64,000 nucleotides of DNA from Marinobacter flavimaris (GCF_002933295.1 NZ_PSSW01000009.1:62001-126000); one strand, 5' to 3'. Numbered from the stretch's first letter, positions 19,935 to 29,993 are shown. Notes: generated by a model from the sequence alone, not told the origin. Translations and numbers: made by a program.

Positions 19935-21698
19935 ATGGATAGAGGCCTCTACCAACGCACAATCAAAAACCTCGCCACGGGGCGCTCAGGCCGCCTTTCG
20001 ATTGCGGCCGCCTTGACCTTTTTCATCACCACCGCGCCGGCCTTCGGACAGGCCATTCTCGAGGGTGAGCGGTTTCACCCGGTTACCGCAACCCAGGGCA
20101 TGGTTGCCACCAGCCATACACTGGCCACCGAGGTGGCTCTGGAAGTGCTGAAAAACGGCGGCAATGCAATCGATGCAGCCGTTACCGCCGGTTTTGCACT
20201 CGCTGTCACCCAGCCCCGTTCCGGCAACATTGGCGGTGGCGGTTTCATGCTGATTTCCAGGGGCGACGGATCAGATCCGGAAGCCATTGATTATCGCGAA
20301 AAAGCGCCCGCTGCCGCCACAGAAACCATGTTCCAGGACGAATCCGGCGAGGTGGTCAGGAACCGCAGTCGTTTTACCCATCTGGCCGCAGGGGTTCCGG
20401 GCACGGTTGCCGGCCTTGCACTGGCGCTGGAGCGGCACGGCACCATTACCCTCAAGCAGGCACTGGCGCCGGCCATCAAATTGGCCCAAGACGGTTTCGT
20501 AGTGCCCCAGCGTTTTACTGAAGGTCTGGAGCAGGCCCGGGAGAGACTCGAGCGATGGCCCGCCACCCGTGACACCTTTTATAAGGAAGACGGCAGCGCC
20601 TGGCAGCCCGGGGAACGCTTTCGACAGCCGGAACTGGCGGCAACACTCCAGCGCATTGCCGACAACGGCGTGAAAGGCTTTTACGAAGGCGAAACCGCCG
20701 ATCTGATTGCCAGCGAAATGGAACGGAATGGCGGCCTCATCACGCACCAGGACCTGAAAGACTATCGCCCGGTTGTCCGGGCGCCGGTTCACGGCAACTA
20801 TCGCGGGTACGATATTTTCTCGATGTCGCCGCCCTCCTCCGGTGGCACGCACATTGTCCAGATCCTGAATATCCTGGAAGGCTTCCCGATGGCCGAGTTT
20901 GGCCATAACTCCGCTGATGCGATTCATCACATGGCCGAAGCCATGAAACTGGCCTACGCCGACCGTTCAAAATACCTTGGCGACACGGATTATGTGGAGG
21001 TGCCGCTGGCCGGGTTAACCAGCAAAGGCTACGCAGAAGAACTGCGCAAAGGCATTGATCCGGACAGGGCACGACCGGCCAGCGACATCGATCCCGGCCA
21101 GCCGGCTGCCTGGGAAAGCCCTGAAACCACCCATTTTTCCGTTGTGGATAAATGGGGCAACGCCGTGTCCAACACCTACACCATCAATTTCAGTTACGGG
21201 TCAGGCATTACGGTGGAAGGCGCTGGATTCCTGCTTAACAACGAAATGGACGACTTCAGTGCCAAGCCCGGTGTACCCAACGCCTATGGCCTGATCGGCG
21301 GCGAAGCCAACAAGGTCGAGCCAGGCAAACGCATGCTGAGCTCCATGTCGCCCACTATCGTTAAGAAGGATGGCAAGAACGTTCTGGTGACCGGCAGCCC
21401 CGGAGGCTCCCGGATCATTACCACCACCTTGCAGGTGATCCTCAATGTGATTGATCATGGAATGAATATCCAGACCGCCGTGAGCGCGCCGCGCATGCAC
21501 CACCAGTGGCTGCCGGATGAAATCCGGATCGAACAGGGCATCAGCCCCGACACCATCCGGCTTCTGCAGGAGCGGGGGCACACGGTGGCCGGTGGATCAG
21601 CCATGGGCGCCATCCAGAGCATCCTGATTGACGAAGACGGTGTTCTCAATGGTGGCGCTGACCCGAGGAGGAGCACTTCGTCGGCCATGGGCTATTAA
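19935..21698 (+). CDS. ggt: Gamma-glutamyltranspeptidase precursor
   Basis: A 587-aa periplasmic N-terminal nucleophile hydrolase that cleaves the gamma-glutamyl bond of glutathione. The N-terminus has a basic stretch and a hydrophobic core (LSIAAALTFFITTAPAFG) typical of a signal peptide. The autoprocessing site is at Thr398 in ETTHFSVVD, giving large and small subunits. The oxyanion glycines are in GSPGGSRI, and SSMSPTIV is conserved. A GGAG sits upstream of the ATG. It is followed by the ykoF-like and ftsH-like genes on the same strand. Confidence 0.95.
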   Translation: MDRGLYQRTIKNLATGRSGRLSIAAALTFFITTAPAFGQAILEGERFHPVTATQGMVATSHTLATEVALEVLKNGGNAIDAAVTAGFALAVTQPRSGNIGGGGFMLISRGDGSDPEAIDYREKAPAAATETMFQDESGEVVRNRSRFTHLAAGVPGTVAGLALALERHGTITLKQALAPAIKLAQDGFVVPQRFTEGLEQARERLERWPATRDTFYKEDGSAWQPGERFRQPELAATLQRIADNGVKGFYEGETADLIASEMERNGGLITHQDLKDYRPVVRAPVHGNYRGYDIFSMSPPSSGGTHIVQILNILEGFPMAEFGHNSADAIHHMAEAMKLAYADRSKYLGDTDYVEVPLAGLTSKGYAEELRKGIDPDRARPASDIDPGQPAAWESPETTHFSVVDKWGNAVSNTYTINFSYGSGITVEGAGFLLNNEMDDFSAKPGVPNAYGLIGGEANKVEPGKRMLSSMSPTIVKKDGKNVLVTGSPGGSRIITTTLQVILNVIDHGMNIQTAVSAPRMHHQWLPDEIRIEQGISPDTIRLLQERGHTVAGGSAMGAIQSILIDEDGVLNGGADPRRSTSSAMGY

Positions 21699-21738
21699 CG
21701 GGCAATTGACCAGGGTCACTGACCTGAATGGAGGCTTT

Positions 21739-21987
21739 ATGTATCTTTCTGTACAACTGAGCTGCTATCCCCTGAAAGAGGAGTACAAGCAGCCAATCAA
21801 AGACCTGATCGCGCGCCTGGAGCAGACCGGACTGGAAGTCTACCCGGGGCGAATGAGCACCGAGATTTTCGGCGACTATGATGAGGTTATGGGCGTGCTC
21901 TCGGACACCATGAAATGGTCGTTCGAGACCTACGGCAAATCTGTCTTCGTGGCGAAGATCATGGAGGGCGACCGGAGACCGAAATGA
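21739..21987 (+). CDS. YkoF-family thiamine/HMP-binding-like protein
   Basis: A small 82-aa protein beginning MYLSVQLSCYPL. It contains LEVYPGRMSTEIFGDYDEVM and KSVFVAKIMEGD, resembling the ferredoxin-like fold of the YkoF/MTH1187 family, some members of which bind thiamine or hydroxymethylpyrimidine. The ATG at 21739 has GGAG upstream; a longer frame running back into ggt is not credible. Its stop overlaps the next start (ATGA), so it is coupled to the FtsH-like protease. The role here is not known. Confidence 0.75.
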   Translation: MYLSVQLSCYPLKEEYKQPIKDLIARLEQTGLEVYPGRMSTEIFGDYDEVMGVLSDTMKWSFETYGKSVFVAKIMEGDRRPK

Positions 21988-23897
21988 CAGCACCGAGTGG
22001 GCCAGACAACCAGCAACAGAAACCGGATCAGAACCAGCAACCGGTCATTCCGAACCAGTATGCGTTCCTTTGGCTGAGCGCTGCCATCTTCCTGATGGTG
22101 CTCTGGCTGCAGGATGGCGGACAACCGCGGCTTCAGGACCTGGCCTACTCGGAATTCAAGACGGCCGTTGTAAACAATCAGGTGGCAGAAGTCACGTTGA
22201 AAGAAGAAGCCATTACCGGCTTGTTCACCGACAGCGGTGCAGCCGATTTCAGCTCTGACAGCCCACCCCACACCAGCACGCCCGGTTTCCATACCATCCG
22301 CCCGCCCATGGAAGACCCATCGCTGCTCAACCTTCTGGAAGAGCACAGTGTCACCATTCGGGCCACGCCATCAGGTCTGCCCTGGTGGCAGGAAATGATT
22401 CGCGGCTTCCTGCCCTGGATCCTGCTGCTGGCGCTGATGTTCTGGTTCTGGGGTGCGGCGCAGAAACGAATGACACAGGGTGGCGGCCCGTTTGATTTTA
22501 GCCGCTCCAAGGCACGGCGGGCCCACAAGGAAACCTCTACCGCCACCCTGGATGACGTGGCCGGCATTGAATCCGCCAAGCGGGAAATTGCCGAGATCAT
22601 CGATTTCCTGAAATCTCCCGAAAAATACCGGGCACTGGGTGCCGTCATGCCCAAGGGCGTGCTTCTGGTCGGCCCGCCGGGCACCGGCAAGACACTACTG
22701 GCCCGGGCCATCGCCGGCGAAGCCGAAGTGCCCTTCTACAGCATCAGCGCCTCGGAATTCATCGAGATGTTCGTGGGTGTTGGCGCCGCGCGGGTTCGGG
22801 ACATGTTCAAGGAAGCCCGGAAAGACGCGCCGGCGCTGATTTTCATCGACGAACTGGATGCCATTGGCCGATCACGTGGTGCGGGCCTGGGTGGTGGCCA
22901 TGATGAACGAGAGCAGACACTGAACCAGATCCTCACGGAAATGGACGGTTTCGAGGCTCACGAAAATGTTCTGGTACTGGCTGCCACCAACCGGCCGGAC
23001 GTACTCGACAGTGCCCTGCTCCGCCCGGGCCGTTTTGACCGCAAGATCACTCTCGACCGCCCCCACAAGGAGGCCCGCGCGGCGATCCTGGCCGTTCACG
23101 TGCGAAAGGTCCCCCTGGCGAATGATGTCGACCTGGATCAACTGGCCGCACGCACCATCGGCTTTTCCGGGGCGGATCTCAAGAACCTCGTAAATGAAGC
23201 GGCGCTCACCGCAGCCCGCGAAAGCCTGCATGAGGTGAATGCCCATTGCTTTGATCTGGCCCGGGACAGAATTATTCTCGGTGAAGAACGGGATACCAAG
23301 CTGAACCCGCAGGAGCGTGAGGCCGTTGCCTACCACGAGTGTGGCCACGCCATCATGGCCTACTATATGCCGAACGCGGACCCGCTTACCAAGTTGACCA
23401 TCATTCCTCACGGCATGGCCATGGGAGTGACGGAACAAACCCCCCGGGAAGATCACTACACCTACACCGAAAGCTACCTGAAGGATCGCATCAAGGTGAT
23501 GCTTGGCGGTCGCTGCTCGGAAAAGCTGATCTACGGAGAAGTCAGTACCGGCGCCCAGAACGACCTCAAGGAGGCCACCGCGCTGATACGCAAGATGATC
23601 GGCCAGTGGGGCATGAGCGAAAAGATCGGCCCGCTGGGCCTGAACATCGGCGAGGAACATGTTTTCCTGGGCCGGGAGATGGGCATGCCGAGGGAGTTCA
23701 GCGAAAAGATGGCTGAAATGATTGACGAGGAAATCCAGTCCCAGCTCCTGGCCCTCGAGAAGGCAACCCTCGACTTCCTGACCGAGCACCGAAACCAGTT
23801 GGACGCATTGGCCAAAGCCGTGCTGAAAAAGGAAACGCTGTCAGCAGAGGACGTCGAGGAAATCCTGCGCAAGGAAGATGCACGGAAGATTGCCTGA
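21984..23897 (+). CDS. ftsH: FtsH-like membrane AAA+ zinc metalloprotease (second FtsH type)
   Basis: A 637-aa membrane protease with two predicted transmembrane helices (about 26-42 and 141-157) flanking a periplasmic segment. The AAA+ module has Walker A GPPGTGKT (230-237), Walker [10 protein letters not shown] and the SRH region RPGRFDR. The M41 peptidase has HECGH (His451, Glu452, His455). The hydrophilic N-terminus (Gln/Pro-rich) and position next to ggt rather than rrmJ and folP suggest a paralogue of the housekeeping FtsH. It probably degrades membrane or soluble regulators; substrates are unknown. Confidence 0.93.
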   Translation: MTAPSGPDNQQQKPDQNQQPVIPNQYAFLWLSAAIFLMVLWLQDGGQPRLQDLAYSEFKTAVVNNQVAEVTLKEEAITGLFTDSGAADFSSDSPPHTSTPGFHTIRPPMEDPSLLNLLEEHSVTIRATPSGLPWWQEMIRGFLPWILLLALMFWFWGAAQKRMTQGGGPFDFSRSKARRAHKETSTATLDDVAGIESAKREIAEIIDFLKSPEKYRALGAVMPKGVLLVGPPGTGKTLLARAIAGEAEVPFYSISASEFIEMFVGVGAARVRDMFKEARKDAPALIFIDELDAIGRSRGAGLGGGHDEREQTLNQILTEMDGFEAHENVLVLAATNRPDVLDSALLRPGRFDRKITLDRPHKEARAAILAVHVRKVPLANDVDLDQLAARTIGFSGADLKNLVNEAALTAARESLHEVNAHCFDLARDRIILGEERDTKLNPQEREAVAYHECGHAIMAYYMPNADPLTKLTIIPHGMAMGVTEQTPREDHYTYTESYLKDRIKVMLGGRCSEKLIYGEVSTGAQNDLKEATALIRKMIGQWGMSEKIGPLGLNIGEEHVFLGREMGMPREFSEKMAEMIDEEIQSQLLALEKATLDFLTEHRNQLDALAKAVLKKETLSAEDVEEILRKEDARKIA

Positions 23898-23912
23898 TAC
23901 TCAAGTCATGGC

Positions 23913-24632
23913 CTAGATCACCAGGTCATGACTGAACAGGGTAATACAGAACCCAAGGACCGCTCCCAGAGGTGGCCCCCAATGCCGGTCAAGCCTCGAC
24001 TGAGGAGCGATGTCCTGGAAAATCAGGTACAGAATACCCCCGGAAGCCATCAGCATCAGTGAGCCCAGTAATACGGGGCGCTCCGACAAGAAGAAATAGC
24101 CAAACAGGCCGGCCACCGGACCTGTGATCACCAGGCTACTCATAAAGACCAGCGTCTTTCGGGAGCTGTGGCCTTTCAGGTAAAGCAACTCCCGATAGGC
24201 GTTGAACCCTTCCGGCAAGTTCTGCAAGGCAATGAGTAACGCCATGAGCAGCGCAATCTCGGTGTTCACCACGGCGAGCCCGCCCAGCGCGGCAGCTTCC
24301 GGAATAAAATCCAGCATCACACCCAGGAGCTGCGGAGATTCACGGCGTTTCAAACCGAGAACCCGCTCTATCAGGAAGAATATGAGCCCGCCCGCAAGAA
24401 TAGCCGGAATCGCAAGAAGGGATCCTCCCATGCTGGATCGGCCTTCCGGAATAAAAACCACAGCGACCGCGCCAAGCAGGATGCCGCCACCGAGCGCGAT
24501 CACGAAATGGCGAAACTCCTGCTCCAGCCAATTGGGTCGGATCCGTTCAAAGCTGGCGAGCAGTCCGCCCAGTGGAATGCAGGCGCCGGCAAGGACGGTC
24601 AGTCCAACAATGGAGAGAACATCTATAAACAT
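23913..24632 (-). CDS. ZIP-family metal transporter-like membrane protein
   Basis: A 239-aa protein with about eight hydrophobic helices and an overall ZIP layout. The hallmark helix IV motif reads ALQNLPEGFNAY, with Gln where ZIP proteins usually have His, and helix V reads LDFIPEAAAL, with Asp in place of the usual His. The metal site therefore differs from that of ZupT-type zinc transporters. It is the third gene of a lonB-usp-zip unit, 35 nt after the stress protein gene, and is convergent with the FtsH-like gene. Confidence 0.82.
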   Translation of the reverse strand: MFIDVLSIVGLTVLAGACIPLGGLLASFERIRPNWLEQEFRHFVIALGGGILLGAVAVVFIPEGRSSMGGSLLAIPAILAGGLIFFLIERVLGLKRRESPQLLGVMLDFIPEAAALGGLAVVNTEIALLMALLIALQNLPEGFNAYRELLYLKGHSSRKTLVFMSSLVITGPVAGLFGYFFLSERPVLLGSLMLMASGGILYLIFQDIAPQSRLDRHWGPPLGAVLGFCITLFSHDLVI

Positions 24633-24667
24633 CAGCTAATCAAGACCTATGGAGCAACCGATGGGAT

Positions 24668-25534
24668 TCAGGGCGTGACCGTGACGGGAAGGTTCAGGGC
24701 CACCAACAATCGCTCTGCGCCGGGCTCCTGGAGCAGTGTGCATTCCCGGCTTAGCACCAGCTCTACCGCCCTTTCCTGTCGTAGAATTCCGGCCACAACA
24801 GCCGGATCCGTTGATGGCAGAGACCTTACACGAAGCTCCGATTCCTGAATACCCAGGTCCTGCGCGACGCCTTTAAGATCGTCGGCTGAGACCGTCGAGT
24901 CAGCGCCCAACAGTAGTGTCACGGGCCGGTGGGAATGACGAACCACCTCAGCGGTTGCCTGGACAGCGCGGCCGTTAGCGCCATGATGGTCATTGAGAAA
25001 CACCACAACCCTGCCCAAAGGTTCGGCCCGACTTTCACACCAGAGCAAGACCCTTCCCCGGGAACGACGAACCAGCCCTTTTGCCGTCGAGCCCAAGCGC
25101 GCACCGGGCTCGGAGGACCAACCAACGCGGCCCAGCACCAGAAGATCCTGAGGGCCGGCGAGCGCCAGCACCTCATCAATCACATGGCCCCGGGCGACAC
25201 TCAGGGATTGCCTGCCACCGTATGACGCGACGGCACCTGCAAGAGCACGGCGGGCCTCGCTCGCCAACCTTTGCATGCGCTGTTCAACGTCGCCAGCAGC
25301 CAGGGGGCGGCTGATACCGGACGAACCGCCCACTTCGCGGGCAAAACCATAGCCGGCGCTTCGCAGCTGATTCAGCTCCTCAACAAACACACCGAGCACA
25401 TCGGCACCGGTATTCGCGGCAATCCCGACCGCAGCCTGCAAGGCGGCGTAACTCATCCTGGAACCATCGAGAAGTACCAGTACACGACCGGTTGTGGTGC
25501 GGGGATCAGCCTGGTCTGCTGGCCTATCAGTCAC
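24668..25534 (-). CDS. Tandem universal stress protein (UspA)-like protein
   Basis: A 288-aa cytoplasmic protein made of two UspA-like halves: the first starts GRVLVLLDGSRMSYAAL and contains DLLVLGRVGWSS; the second starts RVVVFLNDHHGANGRAV. I chose the GTG at 25532-25534 because GGAGG lies 8 nt upstream and the fold begins soon after; a longer frame would run 144 nt into lonB. It overlaps the lonB stop by 8 nt. The ATP-binding glycines of canonical UspA are only partly kept. Confidence 0.75.
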   Translation of the reverse strand: MTDRPADQADPRTTTGRVLVLLDGSRMSYAALQAAVGIAANTGADVLGVFVEELNQLRSAGYGFAREVGGSSGISRPLAAGDVEQRMQRLASEARRALAGAVASYGGRQSLSVARGHVIDEVLALAGPQDLLVLGRVGWSSEPGARLGSTAKGLVRRSRGRVLLWCESRAEPLGRVVVFLNDHHGANGRAVQATAEVVRHSHRPVTLLLGADSTVSADDLKGVAQDLGIQESELRVRSLPSTDPAVVAGILRQERAVELVLSRECTLLQEPGAERLLVALNLPVTVTP

Positions 25535-27926
25535 GATCCTTGCCTCCGCTGCTGTTCGCTTCTCCGTTCTCGTCCCGTTTCTTGCTGGCCTCCGCGAACT
25601 TCTCCAGGCGTTCGGCAACCCGGTGATTGAAGCTGTTCTCGGGGAACTCGCCATTACTATCCGGTTCTCCGGGCTCAAGACCGGTTAGCAGCTCAATTGC
25701 CTCATTGATGCTTGAAATCGGATAGATCCGGAACCGGTCTTCAGCGATCGCCTGCCTCACATCGGCTCTCAGCATGAGGTGCTCAACATTGCTTGCGGGC
25801 AGCAAAACGCCCTGCCCGCGAACGTCGCCGGCTTCCTTGCAGACATCGAAAAAGCCCTCGATCTTCTCATTCACACCTCCTACGGCCTGGACCTCGCCAT
25901 GCTGGTTCATCGAACCGGTGACCGCGAAGGATTGCTTGATTGGCACCCGGGCAATGGCTGAAAGCAGTACACAGGTTTCTGCCACCGACGCGGAATCGCC
26001 CTCAACCCCACCGTAGGATTGCTCGAAGGCAAGACTCGCCGACAGGGAAAGTTCGCCGTCGCCGGCGTACCGGCTCGCCAGGAAGCGGGAAAGAATCATC
26101 ACAGCCTTGCTGTGAATGGGGCCGCCGAGTTTGGCCTCCCGCTCGATATCCACCACCTGCCCCTTACCGGGACGGGCCGTGGCGGTAATCCGGGTAGGCT
26201 GCCCGAACATCGACGCCCCAAGCCTGAGCACCGAAAGACCATTTACCTGAGCTACCTCCTCGCCAGTAGTGGCTATCATCACCACACCCCGGCTGATTTG
26301 CTCGCGACTTCGTTCCCGGACCCGGCTGGCCCGGTATTCCCGTTCATCAATGGCCTGCTGGAGATGGCTGGCTTCAACCGTATCGGCCCCGGCCTGTCCC
26401 GCCCAGTGGTCTGCCTCGCTCAGAATGTCGCGGAGCACCCGGTCGTGGGCGGTCAGTTTGCGCTGGTCTGCTGCCAACCGGCTGGCATGTTCAATCAGCC
26501 GGGCCACGGCGCTTCGCTCCAGCGGTCGCATTTTCAGGCCCCGGGCCATGGTGGCGATCATGCGCGCGTAGAGTTCATAGCATTCTTCATTGCGGTCCAG
26601 GTCGTCCTCGAAATCCGCTTCTACTTTGAACAGGTCCAGAAAGTCGGGATCATAGTGGGACAGCAGGTAATAGAGCATCCGGTCCCCGAGCAGAACCACC
26701 TTGACCGACACCGGAATGGGCTCCGGCTGCAGGCTGACGGTACTCACCAATCCATAGAGCCGCTCCAGGGACTCGATGCGGATTTCGCCTGAAGACAGGA
26801 TCCTCTTGAGGCTTTCCCAGGCCATCGGCTGGGTTAGCACCCGGCGGGCGTCAATGATCAGATAGCCGCCGTTGGCACGGTGCATGGAACCACCGCGAAT
26901 CAGCGTGAAGTCGGTATAGAGATTGCCTTGCCGGGCCCGATGTTCGATTTGCCCCGCCAGGTGTTGATGATTGGGCAGATCCTCATAGATGACCGGCGCG
27001 CCTACGGTTTCGGCATTATCCACCAACAAGTTGACCTTATAACGGGCCAGCAGCCCTGCCGGTGGCCCGTTATCGCCGTCCTGAAAGGCTTCGGCATGCT
27101 CCACCACGTCTTCGCGGACCGCATCCAGATAGTCCACAATATCCGGGAGGTGGGACCACTTTCCCCTGAGTTCCCCGATCGGGCCGCCGAGTGTCAGCTG
27201 GACCATCTCTTCATTCAGAGCGTGGACGCGCTCCCGAACTTCTTTCCGCATCCTGGGAATCTGCTGGATGGTCTGCTGCAGCTTCTTCTGAAGCTCCTCA
27301 ACCTTGGATTCAACCAGTTGTTTCTCTTCATCCGAAAAGTTCTTGTATTCCTCGGGATCGATCACCTCACCCTTGCGCATGGGGGCAAAGGTAAAACCGG
27401 CTGGCGTTGTGATCATGGCAATGTTGTTGCGGTTGGCCTCTTCCTGGATCTCGAACAGGCCCTGGTGCTGCCGCTTGGCCATTTCTTCCTGCAGCTCCTG
27501 CAAGCGGGCCTGGTATTCCTCGCTTTCAAAAGCCGCCGGAATGGCCGTGCGAAGCTCTTCTGCCAGCTCACTCATGTCTTTCTTGAATTGCTGCCCCTGC
27601 CCCGCTGGCAGCTGGATTGCGCCCGGCCGATCTGAAAAGCGGAAGTTATAGACATGGCACCAATCTGGAGGAACCGGTTGCCTGGCTGCATTCAGGGAAA
27701 GAAAGCGTTCGACAAGTTCGTGTTTACCTGCCCCGGAGGGTCCGAGGACAAAGAGATTAAAACCCTCTGCCCGAATACCGGCGCCAAATTCCAGCGCTCG
27801 CAAAACCCGGTCCTGACCGTAGGGTTGATCCAGGTCTTGCAGGTCATCGGTGGTTACGAAATCCAGCTTGTTTTCCGGACAAACGTGGTAGACCTGGTCT
27901 CCGGTTAAGGGGGTGGGTAGTGGCAT
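25527..27926 (-). CDS. Lon-like ATP-dependent protease (LonB type)
   Basis: A 799-aa Lon-family protease without the LonA N-terminal substrate domain. Walker A is GPSGAGKH (62-69). A long coiled-coil insertion follows (about 110-260, Glu/Gln-rich), then the AAA part with GGYLIIDARRVL, and a C-terminal Ser-Lys protease domain with Ser645 in EGDSASVAE and Lys688 in GGVNEKIEGFF. The 43-residue spacing of the dyad equals that of classical Lon. It heads a lonB-usp-zip unit and has a structured leader over its AGGAGG ribosome-binding site. Confidence 0.93.
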   Translation of the reverse strand: MPLPTPLTGDQVYHVCPENKLDFVTTDDLQDLDQPYGQDRVLRALEFGAGIRAEGFNLFVLGPSGAGKHELVERFLSLNAARQPVPPDWCHVYNFRFSDRPGAIQLPAGQGQQFKKDMSELAEELRTAIPAAFESEEYQARLQELQEEMAKRQHQGLFEIQEEANRNNIAMITTPAGFTFAPMRKGEVIDPEEYKNFSDEEKQLVESKVEELQKKLQQTIQQIPRMRKEVRERVHALNEEMVQLTLGGPIGELRGKWSHLPDIVDYLDAVREDVVEHAEAFQDGDNGPPAGLLARYKVNLLVDNAETVGAPVIYEDLPNHQHLAGQIEHRARQGNLYTDFTLIRGGSMHRANGGYLIIDARRVLTQPMAWESLKRILSSGEIRIESLERLYGLVSTVSLQPEPIPVSVKVVLLGDRMLYYLLSHYDPDFLDLFKVEADFEDDLDRNEECYELYARMIATMARGLKMRPLERSAVARLIEHASRLAADQRKLTAHDRVLRDILSEADHWAGQAGADTVEASHLQQAIDEREYRASRVRERSREQISRGVVMIATTGEEVAQVNGLSVLRLGASMFGQPTRITATARPGKGQVVDIEREAKLGGPIHSKAVMILSRFLASRYAGDGELSLSASLAFEQSYGGVEGDSASVAETCVLLSAIARVPIKQSFAVTGSMNQHGEVQAVGGVNEKIEGFFDVCKEAGDVRGQGVLLPASNVEHLMLRADVRQAIAEDRFRIYPISSINEAIELLTGLEPGEPDSNGEFPENSFNHRVAERLEKFAEASKKRDENGEANSSGGKDRD

Positions 27927-27934
27927 TACATCCT

Positions 27935-28012
27935 CCTGATGGTTTCCACCCGAAGGTGGAGTACGCCGATTACGTCGAACGAGTAATCCGGGGGCAACGC
28001 CCCCTCATCAGG
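27935..28012 (-). promoter_or_regulatory. Cloverleaf-like 5' leader of lonB that covers half its Shine-Dalgarno
   Basis: A 7-bp outer stem (CCTGATG/CATCAGG, 28006-28012 with 27935-27941) encloses three hairpins. These are a GCCCCC/GGGGGC stem (27990-28004), GATTAC/GTAATC with a 9-nt loop (27968-27988), and TCCACC/GGTGGA capped by a UUCG tetraloop on the minus strand (27945-27960). The 3' strand of the outer stem supplies the first AGG of AGGAGG, so the closed form should hinder ribosome binding. Whether this is a thermometer, a ligand switch or a repeat-derived hairpin is open. Confidence 0.6.
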
Positions 28013-28019
28013 AAACTAT

Positions 28020-28048
28020 AGATTATGGCTGGGGCCCTGCTCCAACAA
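28020..28048 (-). promoter_or_regulatory. Putative sigma70 promoter of lonB-usp-zip
   Basis: On the minus strand TTGTTG (28043-28048) and TAATCT (28020-28025) are 17 bp apart. A start about 7 nt downstream would place the RNA 5' end almost exactly at the cloverleaf. A GGGCCC-containing inverted repeat between cysA and this -10 may help end cysA transcription. Confidence 0.5.
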
Positions 28049-28058
28049 TCGGGGGGCC

Positions 28059-29150
28059 CTAACGCCACTCGAGGGTCTTGGGCTCCACCGCATGTTCACA
28101 GAACAGATGCCCGACATCCGGCACCGCAAAGCAGCGGTCGCCCCGCTGGGGCTGGCGGGCGTTGAACTCAGTATGGCTGATGCCAACCTCCCACAACTCT
28201 TCACACTCCCACCCATCGGGCTTGAGTTCGATCCGCACTTCCGCACCAATCAGGTTGATGGCCTCTATGCGAAATGGCAGGTGGGCCTGATCACTGGCAG
28301 CCTGAGTCAGCCGCACCTCGTGGGGCCGCAGATAGAGCTGGGCGTCGTCGTTTTCACAGCCTTCGGGCAAGCGAATCCAGGCGTCGCCCTGGCTCATGAC
28401 GCCGTCGCGGACCTTGCCGGACAACACATTCACCTGGCCCAGAAATTCGAACACAAAGCGACTGTCCGGGCGGCCATAAAGCTCCAAGGGCGTATCAACC
28501 TGTTCAATCCGGCCATTGCTCATCACCACCACCTGGTCGGAGAGCTCCAGGGCCTCCTCCTGATCGTGGGTCACGAAAACACTGGTGAAATGCAGCTCGT
28601 CATGGAGGCTGCGCAGCCAGCGGCGAAGGTCTTTTCGCACCTTGGCATCAAGCGCTCCGAAGGGCTCATCCAGCAGAAGAATCTCCGGGCGCATGGCCAT
28701 GGCCCGCGCCAGGGCGATGCGTTGCTTCTGCCCACCTGAAAGCTGCGCGGGGTAGCGGTCGGCCAGGTGTTCCAGCTGCACCATTTCCAGCAGGTCTTTT
28801 ACCCGCTTGCGGATCTCGGGCTTGCCGGGACGCTCCTTGCGCGGAAGCACATTGAGGCCAAAGGCCACGTTCTCGGCCACTGTCATGTGACGAAACAACG
28901 CATAGTGCTGGAACACAAACCCCACACGCCGGTCCCGCACATGCAGATCGGTCACATCCTTGCCGCTGAACCGGATTCGGCCCTCTTCGGGAGTTTCCAG
29001 GCCGGCAATGATCCGCAGCAGCGTGGTCTTGCCCGAACCGGAAGGGCCCAGCAATGCCGTGAGCTGGCCATCCGGAATGGTCAGATTGATGTCATGCAGG
29101 GCCTGGAACTTGTCGAAAAACTTGTTGATACCCTGTATCTCGATGCTCAT
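28059..29150 (-). CDS. cysA: Sulfate/thiosulfate ABC transporter ATPase
   Basis: The ATP-binding subunit of the sulfate importer. The 363-aa protein has Walker [10 protein letters not shown] (about 35-43), the signature LSGGQKQR, Walker [13 protein letters not shown] and a C-terminal TOBE-like regulatory part. It is the last gene of sbp-cysT-cysW-cysA, 9 nt after cysW. Similar ATPases serve molybdate; the CysT and CysW partners point to sulfate or thiosulfate. Confidence 0.95.
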   Translation of the reverse strand: MSIEIQGINKFFDKFQALHDINLTIPDGQLTALLGPSGSGKTTLLRIIAGLETPEEGRIRFSGKDVTDLHVRDRRVGFVFQHYALFRHMTVAENVAFGLNVLPRKERPGKPEIRKRVKDLLEMVQLEHLADRYPAQLSGGQKQRIALARAMAMRPEILLLDEPFGALDAKVRKDLRRWLRSLHDELHFTSVFVTHDQEEALELSDQVVVMSNGRIEQVDTPLELYGRPDSRFVFEFLGQVNVLSGKVRDGVMSQGDAWIRLPEGCENDDAQLYLRPHEVRLTQAASDQAHLPFRIEAINLIGAEVRIELKPDGWECEELWEVGISHTEFNARQPQRGDRCFAVPDVGHLFCEHAVEPKTLEWR

Positions 29151-29159
29151 TGGAAACCC

Positions 29160-29990
29160 TTAGTTACGACTCTGACGCCATTCAACGATGGCCTTGACGA
29201 CAAGCGTGATCAGCGCAATACCTGCTAGCAGCGAAGAAGCTGCAAAAGCGCCCACGGTGTTGTAATCCTGGTAAAGCAGCTCTACCTGCAACGGCAGCGT
29301 ATTGGTCTCGCCCCGGATGTTGCCCGAGACCACCGACACGGCACCGAACTCGCCTACAGCCCGGGCGTTGGTGAGGATCACGCCGTAAAGGAGCGCCCAG
29401 CGGATATTCGGGAAGGTCACCCGCCGGAACAGCTGCCAGCCGGACGCGCCCAGCACCACGCCGGCCTCTTCCTCTTCCCGACCCTGTTGCTGCATCAGCG
29501 GGATCAGTTCTCTGGCCACAAACGGACAGGTCACAAACACGGTAACCATCACAATGCCGGGCCAGGAGAACATCAGTTGAATGTCGTATTCACCGAGCCA
29601 CTGCCCCACCCAGCCATTGCTGCCGTAGAGCAGCAGGAAAAGCAGGCCGGCAACCACAGGCGAAACGGCGAACGGGATATCAATCAATGTGGTCAGCAGC
29701 TTGCGACCAGGGAACCGGAAGCGGGTCACCAGCCAGGCCAGGAACACGCCGAACACCATATTTAACGGGACCGTGAGCAGCGCAACCACGAGCGTCAGGC
29801 CAATGGCATGGAGCGTGTACTCGTTGAGAATATTGCTGACGTAACCGGCCCAACCCTCGGCAAACGCTTGCACAAAAATCAGCACCAGGGGCATAAACAG
29901 CAGAAGCACCGTCAGGCCGACGGCGATTCCGATCAGAGTGCGACGAACCAGAGGGTTGTCGCCAACGCGGCGATGTTTACGCACAGCCAT
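29160..29990 (-). CDS. cysW: Sulfate ABC transporter permease CysW
   Basis: A 276-aa inner-membrane permease with six predicted helices and the EAA loop EEEEAGVVLGASGWQLFRRV that docks on CysA. The Arg-rich N-terminus precedes helix 1. It is separated by only 3 nt from the end of cysT, so translation is probably coupled. Confidence 0.94.
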   Translation of the reverse strand: MAVRKHRRVGDNPLVRRTLIGIAVGLTVLLLFMPLVLIFVQAFAEGWAGYVSNILNEYTLHAIGLTLVVALLTVPLNMVFGVFLAWLVTRFRFPGRKLLTTLIDIPFAVSPVVAGLLFLLLYGSNGWVGQWLGEYDIQLMFSWPGIVMVTVFVTCPFVARELIPLMQQQGREEEEAGVVLGASGWQLFRRVTFPNIRWALLYGVILTNARAVGEFGAVSVVSGNIRGETNTLPLQVELLYQDYNTVGAFAASSLLAGIALITLVVKAIVEWRQSRN

Positions 29991-29993
29991 ACC

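Noticed and set aside
27961..28005. REP-type extragenic palindrome in the lonB leader
   Set aside because: The GATTAC...GTAATC hairpin resembles dispersed palindromes, but the extra arms, the outer 7-bp stem and the overlap with the Shine-Dalgarno make a leader structure the better reading. A genome-wide copy count would decide.
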